In this document: positions 1 to 7,190 of the stretch, in pieces
How positions within the stretch are numbered: position 1 is the first letter of the stretch
Layout: every line of letters begins with the position of its first letter
NCBI RefSeq assembly: GCF_019774615.1
Contig: NZ_CP081497.1
Coordinates: 1,054,001-1,118,000 of the forward strand
DNA from: Streptomyces sp. BHT-5-2
GTDB lineage: Bacteria; Actinomycetota; Actinomycetes; Streptomycetales; Streptomycetaceae
Reading direction: 5' to 3'
Length of the DNA stretch: 64,000 nt
Notes under the pieces: generated by a model
What the model was told of the DNA's origin: nothing
Databases searched by the model: none
The model's input: only the letters and a program-made list of their open reading frames with translations
Made by a program: the position numbers and the translations under genes

Positions 1-67
1 AGGCATCGTCGGTCCGGTCACGCTTCCCCCTGCTCCATGGCTCGAGGCTTTACCACGCTCCAATTGT

Positions 68-96
68 ATCGGTGACCGAAATATTTTGTTACCGAT
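68..96. promoter_or_regulatory. Imperfect inverted repeat, possible operator
   Basis: ATCGGTGAC (68-76) and GTTACCGAT (88-96) are inverted copies with one mismatch around an AT-rich 11-nt centre. The layout is typical of a dimeric repressor site over a promoter. The neighbouring gene on the right ends at 141, so the controlled gene probably starts left of the window. Function is inferred only. Confidence 0.35.
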
Positions 97-140
97 GCAC
101 TGTCCGCGACGGCCCGGTCCACACAGAGCGAGCGGCGGGG

Positions 141-692
141 TTACGCGTCATCCGGCGAGTGCCCCTCCAGTGGGAACAGGATCGGGCTCAGCAGGTGGAG
201 GCGGCGGCCCGGTGCGGGCTCGTTGTGCCTCTTGGACTTGATGGCGGTGACGATCTCGTCGACCAGTTCGGCGAGTTCGTCTCGGTCGAGCCAGAGCGGA
301 ATCTGGGTGTAGCCCACCGAGTCGGCGGTCGGTTCGGAGCCGGCGCGGCCGAGGTAGGCGTTGAACTCGGCATGCAGGCTCGCCAGGGCCGCAGTGAAGG
401 CTTTCTGGTGGTCGTCCAGGGACATCGACGCGGCCTCGTCGGCGTTGATCACTGCACGCTCGCGCCGCAGTCGGTAGTGCCGTTCGACGGCACCGCGCAC
501 CCGCTGCTCGTCGGTGACCTCCAGTACGTCGGCGTCGGCCAGCAGGCCGACGTGCCGGTACACGGTGGTCTTCGGGATGTCGGGGAGGCCGGCGCACAGG
601 TCGGAGGTGGTGTGTGTGCCTCCGCCTGACATGGCGTGCACGATGCGCAGGCGTACCGGGTGCAGGAGCAGGTCGAGCTTGTCCACTCGCAC
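141..692 (-). CDS. Winged-helix (ArsR/HTH-type) transcriptional regulator
   Basis: A 183-residue protein starting at GTG 692. The N-terminal ~80 residues form a winged helix: a hydrophobic helix with PVRLRIVHAM, then a recognition region around IPKTTVYRHVGLLADADVL, typical of ArsR-like and helix-turn-helix 20 domain proteins. The C-terminal half is helical, acidic and without clear motifs; it probably dimerises or binds a ligand. It is divergent from the hydrolase at 760, with the palindrome at 714-729 in between, so it likely controls itself and the hydrolase. No metal-binding Cys motif is visible, so metal sensing is not supported. Confidence 0.85.
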   Translation of the reverse strand: MRVDKLDLLLHPVRLRIVHAMSGGGTHTTSDLCAGLPDIPKTTVYRHVGLLADADVLEVTDEQRVRGAVERHYRLRRERAVINADEAASMSLDDHQKAFTAALASLHAEFNAYLGRAGSEPTADSVGYTQIPLWLDRDELAELVDEIVTAIKSKRHNEPAPGRRLHLLSPILFPLEGHSPDDA

Positions 693-713
693 ACGATCCC
701 ATATCTGCTACCG

Positions 714-729
714 TTCCCAAAGTTGGGAA
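714..729. promoter_or_regulatory. Palindromic operator candidate
   Basis: TTCCCAA and TTGGGAA form a perfect 7-bp inverted repeat with a 2-nt centre. It lies 21 bp upstream of the regulator start (692) and 30 bp upstream of the hydrolase start (760), the expected place for the binding site of the divergent regulator. No experiment or motif match supports this beyond position and symmetry. Confidence 0.5.
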
Positions 730-759
730 TGGATTGGAATGCACGAGGAGGGGCCACCC

Positions 760-1695
760 ATGTCCGAGCAACAGCCTGAAACCCGGTCGGAGGCGACGAG
801 CGACGTCCCGCCGCCGCTGGGCCGGTTCTACGAGATCGACGGTCGGCGTCTGCTGCTGCACCGGGCGGGGAGCGGCGGCCCGTCGGTGGTCTTCTTGCCG
901 GGTGGCGGCGCGGTCGGCCTGGACTACTGGAACATCCACCACCAAGTCGCCGAGCTGACCACGAGCGTGGTCTACGACCGGACGGACACCGGCTGGAGTG
1001 ACCGTGTCGAGGAGCCGCCCGGCTGCGCAGAGGTCGCCGACGAGCTCCGCCGGCTGCTGCGAGCCGCCGAGGTGCCCGGCCCCTATGTCCTGGTCGGCCA
1101 CTCCCTCGGCGGCCTCTACGCCCGCCTGTATGCGACGCGCCACCCGGACGAGGTCGCCGGCCTGGTCCTGATGGAGACCGATCACGAGGACTACAGCGCC
1201 TACACGCCCCAGGAGTTGCGCGAGATGCGGGAAGCCTGGGACCCGCAAGAGGCGCTCCCCGACGGGATGCCCGAGGAGGCCGTCCGCCTCTACCGTCGGC
1301 TGCTCGGGGAGATGATGGCGGACTGGCCTCGGGAGATCCGCGAGCCACTCGTCGACCGCCACGTCAGCCGAGAATGGATCATGGATGGGTACAAGATCCT
1401 GCCGCACCGTGACCGGTTCCATGACGAGATGCGCCAGGCAGGCCCGTTGCCCGACGTACCGCTGATCCTCCTCACCGCCATGGACATCGACGACTTCAAG
1501 AAGGCGGTCCTGATCGGCGAGTCCGAGGCCCAGCTGCGCCAGGAGATCGACGGCAAGCGGCGGCTCTACACGGACCTCGCCGCGTCGGTCCCGCGAGGCG
1601 AGAACCGCCTCGTCGAGGGCGTCGGCCACGCCTCCATTCACTGGCGCCGCCCCGACGCCGTGCTCCAGGCGGTCAAGGACCTGCTCGGTCGGTGA
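760..1695 (+). CDS. Alpha/beta-fold hydrolase
   Basis: A 311-residue cytosolic alpha/beta hydrolase. The oxyanion region is FLPGGGAVGLDYW (about residues 45-57), the nucleophile elbow GHSLGG places Ser at ~115, and the catalytic His is in VEGVGHASIHW near the C-terminus. A long helical cap (~140-230) follows the core strands. The ATG at 760 is preceded by GAGGAGGGG; longer open frames upstream would run through the divergent promoter. The substrate cannot be read from the sequence; esterase or epoxide-hydrolase-like relatives are common. Probably controlled by the divergent winged-helix regulator. Confidence 0.88.
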   Translation: MSEQQPETRSEATSDVPPPLGRFYEIDGRRLLLHRAGSGGPSVVFLPGGGAVGLDYWNIHHQVAELTTSVVYDRTDTGWSDRVEEPPGCAEVADELRRLLRAAEVPGPYVLVGHSLGGLYARLYATRHPDEVAGLVLMETDHEDYSAYTPQELREMREAWDPQEALPDGMPEEAVRLYRRLLGEMMADWPREIREPLVDRHVSREWIMDGYKILPHRDRFHDEMRQAGPLPDVPLILLTAMDIDDFKKAVLIGESEAQLRQEIDGKRRLYTDLAASVPRGENRLVEGVGHASIHWRRPDAVLQAVKDLLGR

Positions 1696-1812
1696 CGTAC
1701 GGAAAACAGGCATATCGCGGCGCGTCACTCGGATCACGACTGGCGGCAATGAGTGTGCCTTGGAAGAGTGTGTCCTGGGGGAAAGGTGCGGGGGAGGGGC
1801 TGGCTGTGCAGT

Positions 1813-2574
1813 TCAGCGCAACATCACCACCGCCGCGACGGTGACCGCCAGCGCCGAGCCCATGGCCATCAGCGCCAGGCGCCCGTTCCGCGCGTGCGCC
1901 GCTGGATACCGTTCGCGCAGCAGGACGGCGGCCGCGGTCGCACCGCGCAGCAGTACGCCCGCCACCACCGCCATCAACAGTGCGTCCGTGCCGTCGGGCA
2001 GGGGCACGGCTTGAGTGACCAGGCCGCCGAGCGGCGGACCCAGGCAGGCGAGGACCAGCCATGGCGAAAGCCGTCGCCGGCCGCTGGCCTCCAACAGCGC
2101 CGTCAGCGCCAGCCCTTCACCTCCCGCATGGACCACCAGTGCCGCTATGACCGGCACTGACGGCAGCAGGACCACCGTCATCCCCTCGACGGCCCGGTGC
2201 AGTACGAGGGCGACGGCCGTACCCAGGCCGTGACCCCGCCCGCGTCCGCCGATCCGGCACAGCAGCGCTCCGCACGCGGGCACGACCACATAGCCCGCGG
2301 CTGCCCCGGCAGGCACCGTCCAGGCAGGCAACCCCGCTGTCCGCGCATCACCGAGAGCGTGCGGCAGAAGATCGAACACCGCCAGGGCGAGGAGGACGCC
2401 GCCGGCCGCAGGCAGCAACACTCCTCCGCGCCGCGGCCAACGTCGTACCGACCAGGCGCCGGCCAGGGTGCCCAGCGCGACCAGCGCCAGTCCGGCATAG
2501 GCCCCGGGTGTGAAACCCAGTGGTGCGAAAGCCAGTTGCGTCATTTCGACGGTCCGAGCGTTCACCGCATTCAC
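1813..2574 (-). CDS. ZIP-family metal transporter
   Basis: A membrane protein of about 253 residues with around eight hydrophobic segments. The ZIP-family metal sites appear as HRAVEG in the fourth helix and HAGGEG in the fifth, the places where HNxPEG and HExPHE occur in other ZIPs. A charged Arg/Gly/His loop precedes the fourth helix. I chose GTG 2574 because GAGGTGG lies 5 nt upstream; ATG 2544 is an alternative 10 codons later. It probably carries Zn2+ or another divalent metal. It is divergent from the tyrosinase, a copper enzyme, but no functional link is shown. Confidence 0.82.
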   Translation of the reverse strand: MNAVNARTVEMTQLAFAPLGFTPGAYAGLALVALGTLAGAWSVRRWPRRGGVLLPAAGGVLLALAVFDLLPHALGDARTAGLPAWTVPAGAAAGYVVVPACGALLCRIGGRGRGHGLGTAVALVLHRAVEGMTVVLLPSVPVIAALVVHAGGEGLALTALLEASGRRRLSPWLVLACLGPPLGGLVTQAVPLPDGTDALLMAVVAGVLLRGATAAAVLLRERYPAAHARNGRLALMAMGSALAVTVAAVVMLR

Positions 2575-2935
2575 CGCTTCCACCTCACGCGGCGGCAGGA
2601 CTCCAGTACGCCACGAACCAGGCTCCCGCCAGCAGACGCGGTCCGCCAGCCGGGTGACGCGGGGCGGAGTGTGGGGGCCGGACGACAGTGCGTGATGGCA
2701 TGCGGGCCATGGCGGCGGCGACCGGCAGATCGTCCAACGACGGGAAAACAACGGGACGTTGGCCGGTGTCGCGGCACGGTCAGCCTCGTTCCGTCGTGCG
2801 GCCGCCCGCTGCAATTGCATCTGCAAGGTCTGTTGGGTGGCGCTGACCCGCTCGGGTGGTAGCACCTGCCGGATCGGTTCATCGTTGGGAAAGGCACGAT
2901 TCCCACCAGCAACGCAACTCCGAAGGAGAACACGC
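2575..2935. other. Divergent intergenic region
   Basis: About 360 bp between the ZIP transporter and the interrupted tyrosinase. No convincing coding frame is seen. A short inverted repeat TGGGAA (2886-2891)/TTCCCA (2900-2905) lies 30 bp before the tyrosinase start. Promoters for both genes must lie here, but I cannot assign -10/-35 boxes. Confidence 0.5.
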
Positions 2936-3746
2936 ATGGCCAAGTACATCCGGCGTGACGCAACCGCCATGGCTACCTGGGACCCGGTGCTGTACTGGTA
3001 CGCCCGGGCCGTCGGCGAAATGCAGCAGCGAAACCCCGACGAGGACCCCACCGGCTGGGTCTACCAGGCACGCATCCACGGTGTCGAAAAGAGCAGGCTC
3101 ACCAAGGACACCCGACCGGGCTGGAACCAGTGCCCGCACGGCGGATGGTTCTTCCTGCCCTGGCACCGAGGCTACCTCTGGTACTTCGAGAAGATCGTCC
3201 GGGCCGCCATCCAGCAGATCGCCACCCGCGAGGGACACATCGCACCCAAGGACTGGGCCCTGCCCTACTGGAACTACGCGCGGGACCCCGCAGGCGAACT
3301 CCCCGCCTTCACCTCGCGCGCACTTCCGGCCGCGTTCCGTGAACCGACCATGCCCGAACACCCGGACGGCAGCGGCCAACAGGTGCCCAACCCGCTCTAC
3401 CTCCCCGACGCAGCTGTCCCCGAAAAGGACTTCTGGAAGAAACCGCACCGTGGAGTGGGCAAGAACTCGGCCGCCGAGGTCGTCCCCTACGACGAGGCCA
3501 GCCCGTACTGCGCCATGCTGCGGAACCTCTTCTCCCTCCCGCTGGGACCTCCGGTGCCCCAGCCCAGCTTCGGCAGCGGAAACACCGACCACGACATGCC
3601 GCACTACGAGAAGAGGGGGCCCGGAGTCCTCGAACTGACCCCGCACGGGATGATCCACGACGGTGTCGCGGGCTGGATGGGTGAAGTGGCAGGCTCTGCC
3701 CGCGACCCGATCTTCTGGCTGCACCATGCCAACATCGACCGCTTCT
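2936..3746 (+). pseudogene. Polyphenol-oxidase-type tyrosinase, N-terminal part (interrupted)
   Basis: The first 270 codons of a type-3 copper tyrosinase. The CuA ligands are His48, His68 (CPHGGWFF) and His77 (LPWHRGY). The CuB ligands are His237 and His241 (PHGMIHD) and His264 in WLHHANIDR. The start ATG 2936 has GAAGGAG 7 nt upstream. The frame is cut after one base of codon 271 by the Tn7-like element starting at 3747; 11 foreign codons follow before a stop at 3781. The piece keeps all six copper ligands but lacks the C-terminal domain, found intact at 12363-13068. No signal peptide is visible. The original enzyme would oxidise phenols to quinones. Confidence 0.9.
3742..3746. repeat. Target-site duplication, left copy (CTTCT)
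   Basis: CTTCT directly precedes the element tip and is repeated at 12363-12367 directly after the other tip. Five bases is the duplication length of Tn7-family transposons. Fusing the flanks at this pentamer restores the tyrosinase reading frame. Confidence 0.93.
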
Positions 3747-3770
3747 TGTCCGGTGCAGCTCGACAGTGCA
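3747..3770 (+). repeat. Left terminal inverted repeat of the Tn7-like element
   Basis: The first 8 bases, TGTCCGGT, are identical to the inverted right tip. Across 24 bases 19 match the right end, including GCT.GAC..TGCA. The motif GACAGTGCATCG (3762-3773) resembles the internal repeats and may be the outermost TnsB-binding site. Confidence 0.9.
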
Positions 3771-3839
3771 TCGTTCATTGATGGTGACCAGCGAGATGAA
3801 AGGTATCCCTGCACGGCAGGTGTGCGAGTTGCGTAGATT

Positions 3840-3854
3840 TACCTTGCATCGTGA
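3840..3854 (+). repeat. Putative internal TnsB-binding repeat, left end
   Basis: TACCTTGCATCGTGA shares the 11-mer ACCTTGCATCG with the inverted repeat at 12282-12296 in the right end. A weaker relative, CCCTGCACGG, lies around 3807-3816. Spaced repeats inside both ends are characteristic of Tn7-family TnsB sites. Confidence 0.65.
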
Positions 3855-3885
3855 GGCCCGGCTACCCGGTTGGGACGCTGGTCTA

Positions 3886-4100
3886 GGCAGTGTCCTACGG
3901 GTCTGGTGACTGGGCGGCGTCCATGTCGTTCCGACTCTTGTGGGGCGGGGTGATCTACCCGACGCCGAGTGGGCCCGGCTGAAGTCGCACCTGCTGCGGA
4001 ACGTCAGGCGAGGCGGGCGGTGGAAGGAGCCACCGCAGGGTGATCAACGTCCCCGGACGGTCCCTGAAGGCTCCTGACTGGCAACGGTCCTGCTGAACAG
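3886..4100 (+). mobile_element. IS5-family transposase N-terminal remnant
   Basis: From GTG 3940 the frame reads VGRGDLPDAEWARLKSHL followed by an RRGGRWKEP segment, the typical start of Streptomyces IS5-family transposases (VGRGDLTDAEW...GGRW..HRQVIN). The HRRVIN part continues one frame over (from 4031), so there is a frameshift, and stops follow at 4077 and 4096. Only about 50 codons survive. GGCAGTGTCCTAC near 3887-3899 could be part of the old terminal repeat, which I cannot confirm. It lies inside the Tn7-like element and marks decayed cargo. Confidence 0.7.
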
Positions 4101-4190
4101 GAGAGGCGCGGGATATGGGGCGAGCACCCCGGCAAGGTGTGTTCCAGCAGCCGAGGTATGACGTTTCCTGTTCGGGCCCTGTTCGTGCCG

Positions 4191-4439
4191 TTATTCCGTA
4201 GTGCCGCGGCAGAGGCCCTCGACGCGGAACCACAGGCCCGGGGCGTAGACCGCATGGATGACGGCTTCCGCTCCTCTCATAACCCGGAGGATTCTCAGGG
4301 CCCCGCTGGGAAGTACGTCGTATTGGTAAGAGATCTCGGAATTCTCCTCAACGGTGTCGTCGTAGGAGATATCCGCCCTACGCTCGTTCGCGTACTCCTT
4401 TGGCGGCCGATTCTCCACCAGCTTGATGAAGACGCTCAT
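4191..4439 (-). CDS. Hypothetical protein (cargo)
   Basis: An 82-residue protein, start ATG 4439, that I do not recognise. The N-terminal half is acidic and polar (SYDDTVEENSEISYQYDVLP), the C-terminal half more hydrophobic with two predicted beta strands. There is no signal peptide or membrane segment. Codon use is less GC-biased than neighbouring genes, in keeping with recent arrival. It reads leftward inside the Tn7-like element between the IS5 remnant and the DUF5994 operon. No strong ribosome binding site is seen, so the start is uncertain. Confidence 0.55.
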   Translation of the reverse strand: MSVFIKLVENRPPKEYANERRADISYDDTVEENSEISYQYDVLPSGALRILRVMRGAEAVIHAVYAPGLWFRVEGLCRGTTE

Positions 4440-4603
4440 GGGCCAACGCTACGGTACTTTCGTGAGCTTCGCCCTCGGGGACGAGGGGAGGTCGCGGCGT
4501 CCACTGGCTGGGGCCCTGCTCCTGCTCACGGCAGCCTGGCACGGGGCGGAGCCTCCTTCACACGGGTGAAGCCGATCAAGTCGAGGTGGCGATTCACCGA
4601 TGC

Positions 4604-4626
4604 CCCTCAGGTCGCTGACCTGAGGG
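4604..4626 (-). terminator. Hairpin terminator of the leftward cargo operon
   Basis: CCCTCAGGTC and GACCTGAGGG form a perfect 10-bp stem with a 3-nt loop, 32 bp after the last gene of the leftward operon (stop at 4658). No clear U-tract, as usual in Streptomyces. Confidence 0.65.
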
Positions 4627-4657
4627 CTTGTGCAGGGGCATGCACTGCACGGGCAGT

Positions 4658-4948
4658 TCAGACGTCGCCGTGCTGTGGGCGGTCGGCGGCCGAAGCCCGG
4701 CTGGTCGCCAGCCAGGATCGCGCGGGTTCGGCGGAATGCGTTGTGTCCACAGTGAAGTGGAGTCGGGTACCGCCTTCGCGGCCGGCCGGGTAGCTGCGTT
4801 GTTCGGTGGAATCGAAGCAGTGCCGGAGGACTTCCGCGACGCGGCGGGCGGTCTCGGGGGACGCGGCGACGACGCGGATGTCGGCGTATCCCGCCGGGGG
4901 TACCGGATCCGCTGGTGCGGGGGTGGGCGTGGCGTGTGCGGACGTCAT
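4658..4948 (-). CDS. Hypothetical protein, third gene of cargo operon
   Basis: A 96-residue protein not recognised by family. The N-terminus is Ala/Pro-rich; a central part VAASPETARRVAEVLRHCFD looks like a helix, followed by a segment LHFTVDTT that looks like a strand. I chose ATG 4948 because GGAGG lies 8 nt upstream; GTG 4954 overlaps that site too closely. The stop of the upstream membrane-protein gene (4951) almost touches this start, so the genes are translationally linked. It is likely cytosolic. It is part of the DUF5994 cargo operon. Confidence 0.65.
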   Translation of the reverse strand: MTSAHATPTPAPADPVPPAGYADIRVVAASPETARRVAEVLRHCFDSTEQRSYPAGREGGTRLHFTVDTTHSAEPARSWLATSRASAADRPQHGDV

Positions 4949-4950
4949 GA

Positions 4951-5211
4951 TCACCGCCTCCGTCCGGAGTAGATCCGGCGGCGTCCGCGGTCCCCGTGCG
5001 GTTGCTCGCGGCGGTTACGGGCGAGGAGGGGGCCGGCGGGGTCGATGGTCGACCGGGGGCGCTTCCGGCTGCTGCTGTCGCGCCACGGCAGGACGCCGCT
5101 GTAGTGGAAGCTTGCGATCCTTTCGTCGTGCTGGGCGTTGAGCCGACGAATCAGGACGGCTCCCACAGTGATCAGGCCCAGGATCAAGGCCAGGATGACG
5201 GCGATCTCCAC
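4951..5211 (-). CDS. Small membrane protein, second gene of cargo operon
   Basis: An 86-residue protein with one N-terminal membrane segment (VEIAVILALILGLITVGAVL) followed by a basic, Arg-rich cytosolic tail ending in RRIYSGRRR. GTG 5211 is chosen because it begins just before the membrane segment and only 5 nt after the DUF5994 stop; upstream GAGGG sequences serve as ribosome site. No enzymatic motif. The N-in anchor with a positive tail suggests a nucleic-acid- or membrane-associated accessory protein, but this is a guess. Confidence 0.65.
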   Translation of the reverse strand: MEIAVILALILGLITVGAVLIRRLNAQHDERIASFHYSGVLPWRDSSSRKRPRSTIDPAGPLLARNRREQPHGDRGRRRIYSGRRR

Positions 5212-5216
5212 TGCCC

Positions 5217-5777
5217 TCACATCCCTCGGGCGGAGGGCGGAGGCCCGGTCGGGTTCCCGGCCGGTGGTGGTGTGGTCCCACCCTCGGTCTCCCATTCCTC
5301 TTCGCGGTCCCGTGACTCCCTTGCGTCGTCGGCCGCTCGCTCGTCCTCCATCAGCCTGCTCGCGGTGAGGAGGCCTCCGGGGGTGGTCGCGGCGGACATC
5401 AGCCTGGCGGCCGCGGCCGGGGCGGTCTCCGGCGGGATGATCAGCAGGTCCAGGCGCTCTGCGGTGTAGGAGAACACGAGGAGCTTGTGCGGGTCCTGCT
5501 CATTCGTGAACCACCCCACGTGCACCGTGTGTCCGGTGACGGGAACCTTGCGCGGGATCACGGGCCAGAAGGCCGGATTCACCGTGACGTGGGTAACCCG
5601 CCCCCAGGAGTGGTCCAGCCTCTCCGCCAGTGCGGGGAGCTCGCGGGAGAGGTCACGCGAGCGAGGCCACCAGGCACCATCCAGAAGCCCCGGCACCGTT
5701 CCCGGCGTCAGGGACAGGCGAGCGGGCGGCGGAGGGGCATGCTCGTCGGTGGTCATACGGTCGACAGTGACAGCCAT
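5217..5777 (-). CDS. DUF5994 family protein (cargo)
   Basis: A 186-residue protein with the DUF5994 signature GLLDGAWWPRSRDLSRELPAL (about residues 30-50) and the later block LLIIPPETAPAAAARLM. DUF5994 proteins are common in Streptomyces, their function unknown; the conserved GAWWPRSRD motif suggests a fold rather than a known active site. The C-terminal ~40 residues are acidic then Pro/Gly-rich and probably disordered. Start ATG 5777, with a possible second start eight codons in. First gene of a three-gene leftward operon, divergent from a second DUF5994 gene at 6083. Confidence 0.85.
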   Translation of the reverse strand: MAVTVDRMTTDEHAPPPPARLSLTPGTVPGLLDGAWWPRSRDLSRELPALAERLDHSWGRVTHVTVNPAFWPVIPRKVPVTGHTVHVGWFTNEQDPHKLLVFSYTAERLDLLIIPPETAPAAAARLMSAATTPGGLLTASRLMEDERAADDARESRDREEEWETEGGTTPPPAGNPTGPPPSARGM

Positions 5778-6082
5778 GATGCGAACCCTGCCCCGGGCTC
5801 GTCGTCGACGGCCCGGCAGTGCGAATCGCCGGGAACGACACCCGCATGGGCGCCGGTGCGCGAAGTGTTCTCGGCTTCTTCACCCTACTCCGGCAGGCGG
5901 GTCCGCAGGCCTCGCGCGACCAGGCAACCTTGCGGGAACGCGGGCGTGCGACGACCCTGTGGGCGACCCGCCGCCGGCCTGCGGAGTACGGTGGGATTAC
6001 TGCGAGCGCTTCGCCCGGTGCTGCCGGCACATTCCGGACGACGAGCGAATGCGCGGAACTCTCGGAGACAGGCGAGCACCTC
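5778..6082. other. Divergent intergenic region between two DUF5994 genes
   Basis: About 305 bp. No coding frame on either strand is convincing. It must hold promoters for both DUF5994 genes; I could not identify clear boxes or an inverted repeat. Confidence 0.4.
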
Positions 6083-6559
6083 ATGGCCGATTCCGGCACC
6101 CCACGCCTTCCCGGGCTTCTGCCGGATGCGATTTACCATTCTGTGAGACCTGGGACGGCGCTCCTGCGGCTGGAGACGACGCAAGAGCGCGGGGGAGTCC
6201 TGGACGGCGCGTGGTGGCCGCGCTCCCGCGACATCGGTGCCGAGCTTCCCGGTCTGATCACTGCCCTGACCGAGCACCTCGGCCCCGTCACGCGCGTCGG
6301 CTTGGACGAGAGTGCCTGGCAGGAGCTCCCGACGCGGCTGGCCATTGACGACCGGGTCGTGCGCATCGACTCCTTCCCGGTCGGTGACGACACGGTCCTC
6401 ATTACCCGGGGCGAGAACGATCACTTCGCTTTGCTGGTGGTCCCGCCCGACGCGGCACCCGACGCGGCACGGGCCGCAATGACCAGAGCCGTATGGGCCG
6501 ACAATGTCACCCGGGCCGAACAGATCCTCATCGACACCGGCAGCACTCCGCGGACCTGA
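6083..6559 (+). CDS. DUF5994 family protein, second copy (cargo)
   Basis: A 158-residue protein with GGVLDGAWWPRSRDIGAELP (around residues 39-58), paralogous to the gene at 5217-5777, and a matching late block LLVVPPDAAPDAARAAM. It lacks the acidic/Pro-rich tail of the other copy, so it is close to the minimal domain. Start ATG 6083; GGAGAC lies a little far upstream, so the start is probable, not certain. The two copies sit back to back within the transposon, and both could act on shared targets or pair with each other. Function unknown. Confidence 0.85.
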   Translation: MADSGTPRLPGLLPDAIYHSVRPGTALLRLETTQERGGVLDGAWWPRSRDIGAELPGLITALTEHLGPVTRVGLDESAWQELPTRLAIDDRVVRIDSFPVGDDTVLITRGENDHFALLVVPPDAAPDAARAAMTRAVWADNVTRAEQILIDTGSTPRT

Positions 6560-6583
6560 ACGCCTGGGCAGCGCGGCGTACGG

Positions 6584-7006
6584 TCAGCCGAGGAAGGACA
6601 GCCGGATCTTTCGGTCGGGGGTGTCCCGGCCGGTGGTCACCAGAACGACGGACTGCGAGGTCCCCAGCTCCAGCTCACCGCCGACCACGGGCAGCGTGGC
6701 GTGGGGCGGGACCAGGGCCGGGAGCATGTGATCGCGGCCGGGGACCGCACCGCCGTGGCGGTCCTGCCAGCGGTCGTCCGCGCGAAGAACCTCACGGAGG
6801 GCCGCCAGCAGGTCGTTGTCACTGCCGGCCCCGGTCTCGATGACGGCCAGGCCGGACGTCGCGTGCGGGGTGAAGACGTTCAGCAGTCCGTCTCTCCCGT
6901 GAGCGACCTCCCGGAGGAACGCGGAGCACGCGTTCGTCAGGTCGTGCATGGTTTCGGCGGAGCCGGTTGTCACGTCGACGGTGCGGGTGGTGAAGGTGCC
7001 GGTCAT
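6584..7006 (-). CDS. yjbQ: YjbQ/UPF0047 family protein
   Basis: A 140-residue protein matching the YjbQ (UPF0047) family, described as secondary thiamine-phosphate synthase enzymes. The family block LNVFTPHATSGLAVIE (about residues 42-57) holds the conserved His, and GRDHMLPALVPPHATLPV (about 90-107) supplies further conserved histidines. Length is usual for the family (130-140). It is cytosolic and probably a homotrimer by family precedent. It converges with the second DUF5994 gene, with 24 bp between stops. Such a gene is unexpected as transposon cargo; the chromosome may hold another copy. Confidence 0.88.
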   Translation of the reverse strand: MTGTFTTRTVDVTTGSAETMHDLTNACSAFLREVAHGRDGLLNVFTPHATSGLAVIETGAGSDNDLLAALREVLRADDRWQDRHGGAVPGRDHMLPALVPPHATLPVVGGELELGTSQSVVLVTTGRDTPDRKIRLSFLG

Positions 7007-7144
7007 GGTTCACCAGTACCCGCTGTACAGGAGCAGCGCTGACGGCTGGACGGGTTGTTCCGCCGGACTCCGATCACCGAAGCCGCCCCGCCGCTCGACC
7101 CACGTCAAGGGCCGGTCGGTTCATCCCTGTTCGCGACGTACAAC

Positions 7145-7190
7145 TAGGGCGTGTCCGGTGGGTCACCCGTGACCCACCGGACACGCCCTA
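7145..7190. terminator. Perfect 22-bp-arm palindrome after tniQ
   Basis: TAGGGCGTGTCCGGTGGGTCAC (7145-7166) is perfectly inverted at 7169-7190 around two bases. The right arm contains the tniQ stop codon, so it is well placed as the terminator of the leftward tns operon. Each arm contains the 8-bp transposon tip sequence (TGTCCGGT at 7152-7159, ACCGGACA at 7176-7183), so it may instead, or also, derive from an old transposon or IS end. Confidence 0.7.

Noticed and set aside
148..1749. A 533-codon minus-strand frame and similar long frames opposite the hydrolase
   Set aside because: Antisense shadow of the alpha/beta hydrolase; Arg/Pro/Gly-rich composition, no motifs, and the plus-strand gene has clear catalytic motifs.
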